Shown: positions 22,191 to 32,235, counted from the first letter of the stretch. The stretch: DNA of 64,000 nucleotides from Centroberyx gerrardi (GCF_048128805.1 NC_136006.1:4321815-4385814), one strand, 5' to 3'. Notes: generated by a model not told the origin, from the letters alone. Translations and numbers: made by a program.

Positions 22191-22196
22191 ATTAAA
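22191..22196 (+). terminator. ift88 polyadenylation signal candidate
   Basis: ATTAAA lies about 640 bases after the ift88 stop in AT-rich sequence. An alternative ATTAAA is at 21654-21659, which would give a short 3' UTR of about 110 bases. Confidence 0.35.
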
Positions 22197-23018
22197 AAGT
22201 AAATATTTTTTATCAATTTAAAAATGAACTTGATCAGTCTGATTTTGAGTACAAAACCTACAACCTAAGCGCAAATCATGCAGTCCACTGTATGCACATT
22301 ATGTAGAAACACCACCACACCAACAGTATGAGTTATTAATATGTAAGTGAAGGTAGTTCACCATGTCAATAAGGGATGGAAACAGGGAATGTAATGGAGG
22401 ATAAACCCAACTTACCCACCTTTATATCTGCAGAATAGAGTTCACAGACATCTTTATGGGTTAAAACCAGAGTAAATTGTGTCAGAAATTACGTGAGGAT
22501 TAAGTCATTTAAGGAAAAAAAAACAAAAAAACAGAAATTCATGCAGTTTCTGGATGAAACCAAACTGAACATAACTCACCGGCTGCTGCCAGTCCGTCTG
22601 CGCTCAACATCTTGTTCTGATGACATGAAGTGAGCAGAGAGTGTGCAGCCAGGATCCAGAGCGGAGCAGAGCAGAGCCAGCAGTCTGTCTGGACGTCCCA
22701 TTCCCGGCAGGAGCTGCACTCACAGGAGGAACAGAGGGATGAAGGCTGGGATCTTTTTATTAGGAGGGGTGAGAGGTTGAAGACCGGACCGTCTGTCAGT
22801 ATTCAAGCTTGATCCAGACTCGTTCTGAAGTGGATCAAACTGTCCCACTGGATTTTACGCACCGGTTTCCACCGCGCCAGAGGGAAGGAAACAGAAAAGC
22901 AACATGCAGCAGGTGTGAAACTCTCACCTCGGCGAGGGAACCTAATTGGATTTTACAAACCAAGGCCAGTTATCACGAGTGGAGACTCTGTGGCCGCGTT
23001 GTGCCAAAGTGTTTCCCC

Positions 23019-23024
23019 TATAAA
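23019..23024 (+). promoter_or_regulatory. possible TATA box of il17d
   Basis: TATAAA lies about 340 bases upstream of the il17d ATG, within the sequence cccctataaacgcg. Only position and motif support it. The transcription start is unknown. Confidence 0.25.
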
Positions 23025-23365
23025 CGCGTTTCCCCTGCGGTGCGTCTTCTTCTTGAAGCCAGGAAAAAACATTTAAAAAATCACCTCATTTTTGTGGATT
23101 GTTTTCCTATCGCTGCTTTTCAACACAACGTTTTCACACTTCACGGGACAGCAAATGCATTAAATGATCCTGCCAAAAGTTAGGCACGTTTTTCTGTGAT
23201 CTTAGGCGCGGTAAAGTTGGTCTTACTAGTCGACTTGTCATTTATTACGCACATTTGCACCTCGGTAATCCCCTCGTGCGGTGCCAGACCACCACACACC
23301 GAGGACTGAAGGAGCACACACCGCCAGGCAGACACATTTTTCAGGGGGAACAAAATCTCTCCGCC

Positions 23366-23679
23366 ATGCCGGCTGGGATCCGCGTCCTGCTGCTGCTGCT
23401 GCCGCTGCAGCTGGCTCTGCCGCCGGGCGAGCCTGCCGGGCCGAGCCGGGTGAGGAAGAAGGCGACCCGGACCCGGCCGTGCCTGGACCTGCCGGAGGAG
23501 CTGCTGGAGCAGATGTTCGGCCGGCTGTCGGTCGGAGTGCTGAGCGCCTTCCACCACACGCTGCAGCTGGAGCCGCTGGACAGACTCAACCTGAGCTGCC
23601 CGTCCGCGGGCCGGCCGCTGCCCGACGCCAAGGCCCGAGTCCCGGTCAACCTGCTCAGCCTCTCGCCCTGGGCGTACAG
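23366..23679 (+). CDS. il17d: il17d exon 1
   Basis: Codes residues 1-104 plus two bases of Arg105. It carries the signal peptide and the helix LLEQMFGRLSVGVLSAFHH. It is strongly GC-rich. Donor AG|gtgagg. Confidence 0.96.
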
Positions 23680-23981
23680 GTGAGGTGTGGGACCAGAAAC
23701 TGGGCCGTGGGGGAGACAGGGGTATAAAGAGCCGCTTTACATTTAGGCCTAATGCTGCTGAGGCAAAATAGCCTAGTGTTTTTCAAACAGCTGTTGCTGT
23801 GTATGATTAAGGTTGATGGGCAACCGAAAATCGAAAATCGCGATATGAACTAGGCTACTTCAATTTCCAAATTACAAGAAGCTGCAATTAGTTGATCAGA
23901 GTGATGGCTGCTCAAAATGGATTCCTAAACATGATATTTTGGTGCTGAGCACAATTTGTGGCCTATAAATTAAAATGCATA

Positions 23982-24018
<37 letters not shown>

Positions 24019-25013
24019 GTGAATTGTATTCAAACACAGTAAGACTTTTTAAAGTTTTTTGTTTGCTGAAAAATCTAACAGCCTGCTGAAAGATCTGTGT
24101 CTCTTTAGACTGTAATTGCTGTTGCAATTTATATGCAATTGCAACATTTAGCAAAATAATCACAATATGATTATTTGTCAATATCATGCAGCTCTAATCC
24201 ATGGAAAATAAAACATAATAATAATCAGTGTAATAATATTACAGTGATAATAAACCAAGCCTCTAAGTTGTATCAAACATATCAAAGCTTTCTCCTAAAC
24301 CAGTTAAGTGATGTAAACTACAAACTCCAGTTAGTAAGGTGAAAAGTCCAACCACTATAAACAAAAATCAATTGTATTTTCAAAAAAGCATTATGTTTTT
24401 TCCTTAAATGTCCTTTTTTCATGACACATCAGTTTAATATTAGGCTACTCACTATACTAATGCTGCGTTCAAGTGCTCTTCGTAAGCTCCAACTTCCGAG
24501 ATCTCAGATATGTGGTAAGAAAAAACAAACAAAACGTGGAATTTCACGGAATTTCACAGAATTAAGCTAAATTCAACTTCCTAAAATCCTCAGTTGAATT
24601 GTAATTGGATGAGTTAATTCCTGACTTGACCCCGACCCTAACTGTTAAACTCCTCCCCCAGGATCTCCCACGACCCGGCCCGGTACCCCCGCTACATCCC
24701 GGAGGCGTACTGCCTGTGTAAAGGCTGCCTGACCGGGCCGTCCGGCCAGGAGAGCCAGCAGTACCGCAGCACGCCGGTCTACACGCCCGCCGTCATCCTG
24801 AGGAGAACCGGATCCTGCGTGGGCGGCCGCCACTCCTACACCGAGAGCTACGTGTCCGTCCCGGTGGGCTGCACCTGCATGCCGCTGCTGGAGGAGGACC
24901 GGGACCGAGACCGGGACCGGGACCGGGACCGGGACCGCCAGAGCAGCAACCAGAGCCTGGAGAGGGAGCAGGCCAAGACCGGACCGCTCACCGCCACCGG
25001 GAAGAAAGTCTAG
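23366..25013 (+). CDS. il17d: il17d, interleukin-17D (complete, two exons)
   Basis: A secreted cytokine of the IL-17 cystine-knot family. Exons are 23366-23679 and 24662-25013, joined through a split Arg codon, giving 221 residues. The ATG at 23366 is in a good context (ccgccATGc) and opens a signal peptide with a leucine-rich core at about residues 6-18. Cysteines are seen at 39, 78, 122, 124, 127, 157, 175 and 177. The pattern YCLCKGC then GCTCMP is typical of the family. One N-glycosylation sequon, NLS, is at residue 75. EELLEQMFGRLSVGVLSAFH and SPWAYRISHDPARYPRY identify the D member. The C-terminal tail holds seven Asp-Arg dipeptides made by a hexanucleotide repeat. It lies between ift88 and eef1akmt1, as in human. 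Confidence 0.96.
23680..24661. other. il17d intron with MITE remnants
   Basis: A hAT-like remnant with aaaatcgcgatatgaac and ending catgcagctct lies at about 23818-24200 and includes a 31-A run. A fragment of the gaattccaattc-type repeat is at about 24473-24630. Confidence 0.5.
24662..25013 (+). CDS. il17d: il17d exon 2
   Basis: Codes the cystine-knot half, from ISHDPARYPRYIPEAYCLCK to the variable tail ending TGKKV and TAG at 25011. Acceptor tcctcccccag. Confidence 0.96.
24897..24938 (+). repeat. il17d: in-frame GACCGG hexanucleotide repeat in il17d
   Basis: Seven units of GACCGN, six bases each, encode (Asp-Arg)7 directly after the last cysteine pair (CTCMPLLEE). One unit is GACCGA and the last is GACCGC; the others are GACCGG. 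Confidence 0.95.
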
Positions 25014-25038
25014 ACTAAAGGATACAGAGTCTGACATC

Positions 25039-25410
25039 TGGGGCTGGGCGATAATTCAATATCATCGTTTATCGTCTTTCAGTGGATTCATTATATTATA
25101 TTTTACTTTTGTTTTTATCTTTTGTTTTATTTATCTATTTTATTTTGTTATATTTACTGCACTTTCTGCAATTCTTTTTATTCTGTTGTGTTTCTATGTT
25201 GCTTCATGTTTGTAAAGCACTTTGTAACTCCATTTTTGAAAAGTGCTACATAAATATATAGAAGTTTATTATTATTTATTATTATTAGCACATGGTGATG
25301 ATCTGGTGATTTTGGGATATCTTGACACGCAATTCTGCTGTCTAAACTGATGATATCAAGCAAATTCTATTTAAAAACTCAACAAAATGAGGTGGTGGGA
25401 ATATTATTTG
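25039..25410. mobile_element. MITE of the 2297 family with a nested LINE tail
   Basis: Begins ggggctgggcgataattcaa. It is interrupted at about 25090-25290 by a LINE 3' tail with gtaaagcactttgtaactcc, aaaagtgctacataaatata and (TTA)n. It lies in the il17d 3' UTR region. Confidence 0.6.
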
Positions 25411-25751
25411 ATCCCAGGTGACAAAAGTGAACTGCAGGATCTCTCCCAGAAACAATTTAGACCGCAGATTTCTGTCATCCATCTACTGCAGTGAGAGTTA
25501 AACCTCTGCTCAGAATAATCAATCTTTTCTCTTTCATTTCATTATCTTTTCATGTTCTCACTGGATTAACTTTAATGAATGAATCCACTGTGAAATTGAA
25601 CTAATCCTCGTTTTGCCGGGGGACCCACTGGAACCCCCTGAAGGACCCCTGGGAGTCCCCGGACCTCAGTTTGGGAACCGGTGGATTCAGAGACGGTGAA
25701 GAGAAACTGAACCGAGGACAGACTGCAGCCGGCAGAGGACAAGAGAGGAGA

Positions 25752-25816
25752 AATAAAGTTGCCCTGCACATCTATATTCATTCTATTTTTCATTAGATAC
25801 ACAGCTTTTCAATAAA
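25752..25816 (+). terminator. il17d polyadenylation signal candidates
   Basis: Two AATAAA hexamers, at 25752-25757 and 25811-25816, lie about 740-800 bases after the il17d stop. Either could end the transcript before the convergent eef1akmt1 gene. Confidence 0.4.
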
Positions 25817-26235
25817 AGTCAGTTATTTGGAGAGAGGTCAGTAATAACTTGATCAACACTGACACCTACTGACGTACTGAACAATTAACAGACCTGTGCT
25901 TCTCCCTTTGCTCACTAGGAACAACCTGAGACAAATTTCATGACGGCTTGTTTTCTTTTTTATTATTATTTTGATACAGTTCAGAAAAAATTTTGCATCA
26001 AAACAATAACAGTCGATGACATTTGTGACCATAACATCCCATAAAACTCTATAAAACAATGTACAGATGCTCATTACTGAACAGTTGTCGGTGACTTCTT
26101 TCCGGATTTATTTGCAGTGAATGATTTCACTTCTCCTAGTATTTGTCTTATGATAACAGTAATATAGTATCTGAATAATCTCCAGAGTCTGATGTTGCAT
26201 TTACAGAAAGTTTTCTGAAATCCAGACATCACTTG

Positions 26236-26302
26236 TATTACAGCAGCGGTTCTCAACCTGGGGTTCACGAGAAAAAAACACATCTCTACTGTACAAATTT
26301 AT
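26236..26302 (-). terminator. eef1akmt1 polyadenylation signal candidate
   Basis: TTTATT on the plus strand near 26297 (AATAAA on minus) lies about 750 bases past the stop. Weak support, position only. Confidence 0.2.
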
Positions 26303-26506
26303 TATCCATTTTTTTGCTTCTAATTTTTTGCTTTTCTCTTGTGAAATACTGAATCGTTTTCAGTCCTCTAATAATCAAATGAAACAAGCTGAAAAGGAAA
26401 AATCATTCTTTGGTTGAACTGTTCACCACTCTGTACTCTCAAGTAAGCATCGCTTCGTTTTAAGGGGTTACAAGGCAAAAAGGTTGAGAAGCACTGTGTT
26501 AGAGGT
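26249..26506. mobile_element. hAT-like MITE, old
   Basis: Ends cagcggttctcaacctgggg and aggttgagaagcactg are inverted. The flanking octamers tattacag and tgttagag only partly agree. Confidence 0.55.
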
Positions 26507-26594
26507 GGATATTGGGGGGGGGGGGGGGGGTATGTGGTTAGGGTTAGAAGACAGACATTACCAGTCCATAAGGAGACAGCAGTGGTGGAAGGCT

Positions 26595-26745
26595 AATGGT
26601 TGTTGGGCAGCAGGGTGATGCCAGCCTCCATGTCAGCAAGCATCCTCCCTGCTGAAGTGTCTTTGAGCAACACACTGAACCTACCAGCTGCAAGCCTGCT
26701 GTTCTGTAACTCAGCCTGACCTCTGACCTCTGACCTCTGACCTCC
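26595..26745. mobile_element. SINE-like fragment
   Basis: Contains ctttgagcaacacactgaac-type wording shared with teleost tRNA-SINE bodies. No promoter boxes recognised. A G18-type run is just upstream at about 26513-26531. Confidence 0.35.
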
Positions 26746-26840
26746 CTGTGGAGGAGGGCGAGAGAAAATAATTCAAAAGTACTGTCCTCCCTCCCCCAAG
26801 CTGCTCTGTCCTGGGTCGACCTGCCTGGTTTAACCCTCCA

Positions 26841-27050
26841 GGCTCTCAGTGAGGGACCAGCTGACCGCGGCCTCAGGGTCTCGGTGAGGGACCAGCTGAC
26901 CGCGGCCTCAGGGTCTCTCAGTGAGGGACCAGCTGACCCCGGCCTCAGGGTCTCGGTGAGGGACCAGCTGACCTCAGGGTCTCAGTGAGGGACCAGCTGA
27001 CCTCAGGGTCTCTCAGTGAGGGACCAGCTGACCCCGGCCTCAGGCTCTCA
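26841..27050. repeat. minisatellite abutting the eef1akmt1 stop codon
   Basis: About six units of roughly 27-39 bp share tgagggaccagctgacc and vary by presence of cccggcctca. The eef1akmt1 TGA (plus 27048-27050) is at the array edge, so the proximal 3' UTR is made of these units. Confidence 0.9.
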
Positions 27051-27181
27051 GCAGGACAGGAGGCGAGACGGATAGTTGACGAAGCAGCGGAACTCGTTGG
27101 CCAGGTTCTTGTTGTGTTTCGGCAGGAAGCTGCACATCTTCACGTCCAGGAGATCTTTGGCGTGAGACTCCATGATGGCTC
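27048..27181 (-). CDS. eef1akmt1: eef1akmt1 last exon
   Basis: Reads [18 protein letters not shown], then [20 protein letters not shown] and SC, then TGA. The human tail (NEFRCYVNYDSG-type) supports the frame. The last residues differ from human, where the exon meets the 3' minisatellite. Confidence 0.95.
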
Positions 27182-29855
27182 CTGCAGGGCCGAGACACAC
27201 AAACACCAGGTGTTACAGGCTGAGATGGAGCAAGAGGAACCGGGGGGGGGGGGGGGGGGGGGGGGCTCAGGTGTGTTCGCTTACTTTTAGATAACATGGT
27301 GGGACGATCCGTTTAATATTAGTGACCCGACACAGAAAACAGGCTCAATGTGGGAAAGAGTTTTTACGTTTTCATACGTTATTAATGCATTCAGAGCTTT
27401 AAAGTGGTATATTTTTTAACAGGTGCTGATAAATTATTTTGTTTGAATTATTAATTGATCCAACTTGATTGATACAAAACAGACAGAGAGAAGCAACAAG
27501 AGAGAGAGAATTAACGTTCGTGATTTGAGCTGCAGACTCTTTCTCATCTGGGATTCAGAGGAACGACAACAGAAAACCAGTTCAGAACATTAGAAATTTT
27601 TTAGACGACTTTGTTTACTTTTATACTTTTAAGTAAATTTAAGACTGTGTACTTTTATACTTTGACTTGAGTAAAGGATTTGAAATGCTACTTCAACTTT
27701 TACCAGAGTTTATTTCTAGAGGAGTATTTGCACTTTTACTTGAGTAAGGAACTTGTTCTTCTGCCACCTCGGCTCATCGTGGATCACTTTACCGTACGTC
27801 CGATGTGTGTGTTGGTCCTCTCACCTGTGCACAGCAGCACTTTGCCTTTGCTCAGGTACTTGGCGGTCCGGGCCACCTTGCCCAGACACTCGGGGGACAG
27901 GTAGGGCGGGTCGGCCAGGACCACGTCGAAGCTCTGCGGCGCCACGTCTGCCGGCAGAGCGAGCGGCGCGTTGTAGTCGTAGAAGACGAACTCCGGGCCG
28001 TAGGCGGCGAAGCGGCGGTCGAACTCCAGAACCACGGCCGACACCCGGTCCGACCCCGCCACCACCCCCTGCTTCAGCTTCTGGTACACACTGGGCGCGC
28101 TCAGACACGCGATCCTGGGGAGGGACGGAGGGGGTTAAAGGAAAAATCCACCCAAAACACTTTAACACTCAAAAACAGCTGTTGGTGATGTACTTTGCAT
28201 TTCTGGGTCTATTTTGGTGGTGGATTTATTTATTTTTACTCCCATGGATAACTGGCATTTGGGCAGAAAATGTTTCAGGATGTAAAACATCAGCGGTAAA
28301 CATCAGGTTTTGGTGTCAGTCCCTCAGAATCAAAGAGCGAGGGCTTCTTTCTAGAGCCGCCATTTTGCACCAAGAGACGTTCAACAATCATACAGGGAGA
28401 AATCCATCGTAGAAGAAGAAGAGAGACCAGTTTCTGCACCCACAGGAGCAGGAGAGAGACCAGAATGCACTGCAGCAGAGAGACAGGTTGGGGTCTGAGT
28501 GAGGGGCGCAGACACAATCACAGACACATATAACCTACAGCTGGATGATCTCACTTTCAAGCCATTTATCTGCTCATACAGCCACTACTGATTGAATGCA
28601 ACAAATTCCCACCTGTTCTCTGGGGGGTTGTTGAAAGGCATTCTGGGAAATGTAGGAAATCACTAACTGCAGTAGAAGTAGACGAGGCAAGTTGAGGCGA
28701 AAGTGGGTTCACCGGAAAAGTAAATTACACACACTTCATCACAAAATAACTCCTGGAATACACCGAACATCACAGATTGATTTTTTTATAACTTTTATAG
28801 TTCATGAACCTTTGTTATAAGGCGAGGTGGCGGCTATTTATTTTTCTTGTGAATCTTTGGTATCTAAAAATAAATGTTAAACTGTATATATTATTTCTAG
28901 GCGACTGTCCGAACTTCTTCATCAAGTCTCCTGCTGAAAGTCGTCCTTCACATCGCTTGAGCTGCAGTTAGGTTACCGTAACGATGCTAACAGACGCACA
29001 CTTTGATTCTCAGGTACCGTAATGACAGTTATAGGTGTGAATCTTTCAATTTGCCATTATGCTTTAAACAAAGTGTGTGTGTGTGTGTGCGTGTGTGTGT
29101 GTGTGCTTTACCTGCCTCCCTCCCCAGCTTCATGCACCACCTCCTCTGCTAACCGTGTTGCCGTGTCGTCGCTGTACCAGAACTGGCTCATCCGCTGGTG
29201 GAAACACACACACACACACACAGAGAGAGAGAGAAAGAAAAGAGCATCAGTGACACTGTGAACTTGTGACACATTTGAGGATTAAGGAGCCACAAAATGA
29301 CAAAACTATTTTTTATCCACTTTTACGGCTTCATCAACAACGTCAACAAGTCACGTGGCAATCCAGCTGACTTAAAGGAATAGTTCACCCAAAAAATGAA
29401 AATTCAGTCATTATCTACTCATCTACTTTCAGCTGGCATGGGGGTGAGTAGATAATGACTGAATTTTGATTTTTGGGTGAACTATTCCTTTAAGAGTGAG
29501 TAAAGTTTATACCTCCAGCTAAATGTTTGATATAAAGAGTCAGAAAATGGAAAACGGAGAGCTGACTGATGCTCCCTTGTTTGGTTATTCAGTAAAGTTT
29601 CACCAGAGTGACTCGTCCCGTGGCGTGTGTGCCTGCCTGGTGTTCTGGTTGAAACAGACTGAGTAAAGCACAGACAGGACGCCGCAGTGTGTTCCTCCTC
29701 ACCCAGTCCTCCTCCACCGCTCCCACGGCGAACGGGTCCGAGGGTGCCGCGCTGTCAGTCTCGTCGTTCCTGGTCTCGTCGTAAAACTCCTGCAGAGCGG
29801 CCAGAGTCTCGGCAGACAGCCGGGGGACATCGTCGTCGCTGTCACTGTCACTCAT
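27048..29855 (-). CDS. eef1akmt1: eef1akmt1 (n6amt2), eEF1A lysine methyltransferase 1 (complete)
   Basis: A cytosolic class I SAM-dependent methyltransferase that modifies a lysine of translation factor eEF1A (family knowledge). Four coding exons on the minus strand, 29855-29703, 29194-29112, 28114-27825 and 27181-27048, give 219 residues; human is 214. The N-terminus is acidic ([20 protein letters not shown]). The catalytic-type motif ADPPY is seen with D147-P-P-Y150 inside [27 protein letters not shown] and KVLLCTG are also family hallmarks. Phases agree at all three junctions. It is convergent with il17d and in tandem with xpo4. The stop codon lies at the edge of a minisatellite, and a GC-box minisatellite lies directly upstream of the ATG. 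Confidence 0.96.
27182..27824. other. eef1akmt1 intron 3
   Basis: Contains a run of about 25 G on the plus strand at 27241-27265, close to the exon 4 acceptor, which gives a C-rich acceptor region in the transcript. Nothing else recognised. Confidence 0.6.
27825..28114 (-). CDS. eef1akmt1: eef1akmt1 exon 3 (catalytic core)
   Basis: Codes [16 protein letters not shown] through the ADPPYL motif to KGKVLLCT plus one base of Gly176. Acceptor ctccccag, donor gtgaga. Confidence 0.97.
28135..28790 (-). mobile_element. TTAA element (copy 2, inverted, one end degraded)
   Basis: Starts with TTAAAGGAAAAATCCACCC inside eef1akmt1 intron 2 and carries the same internal sequence as the 1354-1928 element in the opposite orientation. 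The far end fades without a recognisable inverted repeat. Confidence 0.65.
29073..29104. repeat. (TG)n beside eef1akmt1 exon 2
   Basis: In the eef1akmt1 transcript this is (AC)n starting about eight bases after the exon 2 donor. It faces a (GU)n run (plus 29205-29221) just upstream of the same exon. Confidence 0.95.
29112..29194 (-). CDS. eef1akmt1: eef1akmt1 exon 2
   Basis: An 83-bp exon reading [20 protein letters not shown] and then HEAGEGG. Acceptor tttccaccag, donor gtaaag. It is closely bracketed by a (GU)n run upstream and an (AC)n run downstream in the transcript. Confidence 0.95.
29372..29493. mobile_element. hairpin MITE bounded by TTAA
   Basis: Near-perfect palindrome: TTAAAGGAATAGTTCACCC on the left and gggtgaactattcctttaa on the right, with matching inner arms around gcatggggg. 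The whole element could fold into one hairpin. Confidence 0.9.
29703..29855 (-). CDS. eef1akmt1: eef1akmt1 coding exon 1
   Basis: Fifty-one codons from [10 protein letters not shown] to VGAVEEDW, ending at a phase-0 donor TGG|gtgagg. The ATG at 29855 matches the start of the human protein (MSDLEDD-type). Confidence 0.95.
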
Positions 29856-29857
29856 GA

Positions 29858-30010
29858 CTGCTGCAGGGAGGCGGCGAGGGGGCGGAGCCTGGCTGCTGCA
29901 GGGAGGCGGCGAGGGGGCGGAGCCTGGCTGCTGCAGGGAGGCGGCGAGGGGGCGGAGCCTGGCTGCGGCAGGGAGGCGGCGAGGGGGCGGAGCCTGGCTG
30001 CTGCAGGGAC
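29858..30010 (-). repeat. 35-bp GC-box minisatellite at the eef1akmt1 start
   Basis: Four full 35-bp units start at 29858, 29893, 29928 and 29963, followed by a partial unit. Each holds gggggcggagcc, a GC-box-like motif, and on the minus strand each repeats the acceptor-like ccctgcag. The array starts three bases upstream of the ATG (29855). Confidence 0.93.
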
Positions 30011-30054
30011 CAGAAAACAACAACACAGTCAGCTGTTAGAGTTAGAGCCAGTCA

Positions 30055-30425
30055 TGAACTGAAGTGACAATTCATTCGCTAAACATTATAAATCAAAACA
30101 TTATGAATCAAATAAAAGACAGTTCAACAAATCAAACACATTCAATCATAATGTATGGATTACCATTACATGTTCGGCATCAAACACCAGCTGAAAGGTT
30201 CCTTTAACATTTCATGATATTCAGTATTGATAATATATAACACTATGTGGAATCTCAGATATGTGGGAAGAAAAAACAACAAAACATGGAATTTCACATA
30301 ATTTCACTTGAATTAAATTAAACTTCCTAAAATTCCAGTTCAATTCCATTTCTGTTTCCTGTAGGTTTTTTCCAATTCCAATTCCACAGCTGAATTGGAA
30401 TCGATCAATTCATTCATGAATTGAT
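30055..30425. repeat. dispersed repeat, inverted partner at 34575-34990
   Basis: Shared words include aatctcagatatgtgggaag and ggaatttcac, and in reverse at 34.7 kb cttcccacatatctgagatt. A third fragment is at about 24473-24630. Confidence 0.65.
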
Positions 30426-31392
30426 CCTCTGGGAGGAACAATGACAGCAGTCAGCAGTGAGGGGAATTTGGGTAAAACTGAAGGAAAACAAGCCTCAGCA
30501 TCATGAATCCTCCAGCGGCTTCCTGTTCTTCATGTCCAACTTGTTCACTTCTGTCACAACAGGACGGAACAACAAATACTCCTTTCTGGAATTTGTCTCA
30601 TAAATCTTCCTCGGCAGGCGGCTGGGGAAACGGCCTGTCCGACAGAATCTAGTCCGTCAGCATCGACTGGATCAGCCGGAGAGACTCGTCCGACTTGAGA
30701 GGAAAAGCATCTGGACCATGATGCAACAGTGAAACCGTCCACTCTGAGCCCAGAGCGACACGAGCTCTCTTCTCCCGGTGACTGCTCTCCTCGCTCAGCA
30801 GCAGCTCAGACTGACTCCAGTCTCCACTGAACTCTCAGTTAGTAAAACCTCAGTGAGAAGCTCTTGTTATCTCACCTGCACATGTACACTTATTTTCCTT
30901 TATTTCTTTGTTAATTATCTTAATGTATTATTTTTGTTTTATTATATATATATATATATATATTTTTTTTTTGCTTGTTTGTTTTTAATATGTGCAAATA
31001 AATAAATAAGGATTATGTTTTGTGTTTAATGTGATCTGCGGGATCAAACCTCCAAGTCGAGTTCCTTGTATGTGCAATCCGACACTTTTTTTTTTTCCTT
31101 TTTAATTAGAACAAACAAACAAACAAACAAACATCACAACACAAAAAACAAGAACACCAAAGAATGGAAAAGGACCAGAATACGTTACAAAAGAAAGATT
31201 AAATACACTAAAAAACAAAACCCTTACTGCAGTAATGTAGCTATCAATATCATTTAAAAACGATTAAAACGACGTTTCTTTGTCACAAAGTTCATTTTAT
31301 AGATGAAACATTTAACGAGCATTACGAAAAGGACATAACGAAAGTTACGGTGAGAGTTTGAAGTTGAGTTTTAAAGAAAAAATAATTCCTAC
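30426..31392. other. eef1akmt1 5' intron, nothing clear
   Basis: Presumed intron between the noncoding and coding first exons. AT-rich with an (AT)n run at about 30945-30962 and (AAAC)n at 31108-31132. No gene seen. Confidence 0.45.
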
Positions 31393-31510
31393 CTTGACAG
31401 AACCTGTTCCTCCTGCGGCTCGCTTGCAGCACTGTTGACATGTGAGGAGGCGCACAGCTGATGACGTCACTGCAGAATGTACGGCTCCCGCGGAGGGACA
31501 GAAGACCCGG
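31393..31510 (-). promoter_or_regulatory. probable eef1akmt1 promoter and noncoding first exon with a CRE
   Basis: A GC-rich island on the minus strand carries a perfect TGACGTCA (31462-31469) and ends in a good donor CAAG|gtagga at 31393. The coding exon has matching acceptor candidates (ccctgcag) just upstream of the ATG. I infer a 5' UTR exon here. The upstream limit is a guess. Confidence 0.45.
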
Positions 31511-31570
31511 CGTAAAGAGAACAAGTAGTACTGGACATGTCTGTTTTTATTTCTTTTGGTTTGAGAAACC

Positions 31571-32095
31571 ACCTCAGACGTCAACTTTGCTCGAGGCCAA
31601 GTCAGTCTCAAGTCTTGAAGCACAAGTCCCAAGTTAAGTCTAAGTCAAGTCCATGTCATTAATGTCAAGTCTCAAGTCAAGTCAGAACAAATCAAGAGTC
31701 CAGTATCAATTTAATATCTTAAAGAAAACTAAATATCTAGGACTTTTCAATGCAATATGGTTTTAATAGGATCAAAACTTGGTAAGAGCATCATGAGTTT
31801 GATTTCTAGAATGAGTTTCAACTTCAATAAATTCAATCATTCCATACAAATTCAGAAAACAGAATTTAAATTCAGTCGTCCGCTGGAACAAATCTCATCA
31901 CTTTCAATCGAAGTCATTTACACAAACACAAGATGTCAAGTCAAGACTTTAGAAACCTTTTCAAGTCATCAAAGTACAAGTCAGAGTCAAGTCCCAAGTC
32001 ACCAGAACCCAAGTCAAGTGAAGTCTCAAGTCTTCTCTTCATGCATCAAGTCAAGTCTCAAGCTATTAAACTTGTTACTTGAGCCCCCACCTCTG
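31571..32095 (+). mobile_element. CAGAGGTG-type element, copy B (uninterrupted)
   Basis: Same sequence as copy A without the MITE, ending gcccccacctctg at 32095, the inverse of the cagaggtg start of copy A. It lies between eef1akmt1 and the xpo4 3' end. Confidence 0.75.
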
Positions 32096-32235
32096 TTGAT
32101 TAGCAAAACATAGAAAATGAAAATATTTTACTTTAACAAACCTCCAACACGTTTCCATCTTCCAGAAAAGCTCAGCTGCTGATGTAACTGGCAGACTAAA
32201 CATCCAATCATAGAATGTAACGTTAATTTAAGGTT

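Larger units (their letters stand above)
21626..23365. other. ift88-il17d intergenic region
   Basis: Holds the ift88 3' UTR and the il17d 5' flank. The part after about 22560 is more GC-rich and CpG-containing. No additional gene recognised. Confidence 0.5.

Noticed and set aside
23180..23727. Additional frames over il17d exon 1
   Set aside because: GC-rich coding sequence leaves all frames open. Only the frame from 23366 has the signal peptide and the cysteine pattern.
29589..30026. N-terminally extended eef1akmt1 frame
   Set aside because: The extension begins at a non-ATG codon and runs through the 35-base repeat. The ATG at 29855 matches the family start.
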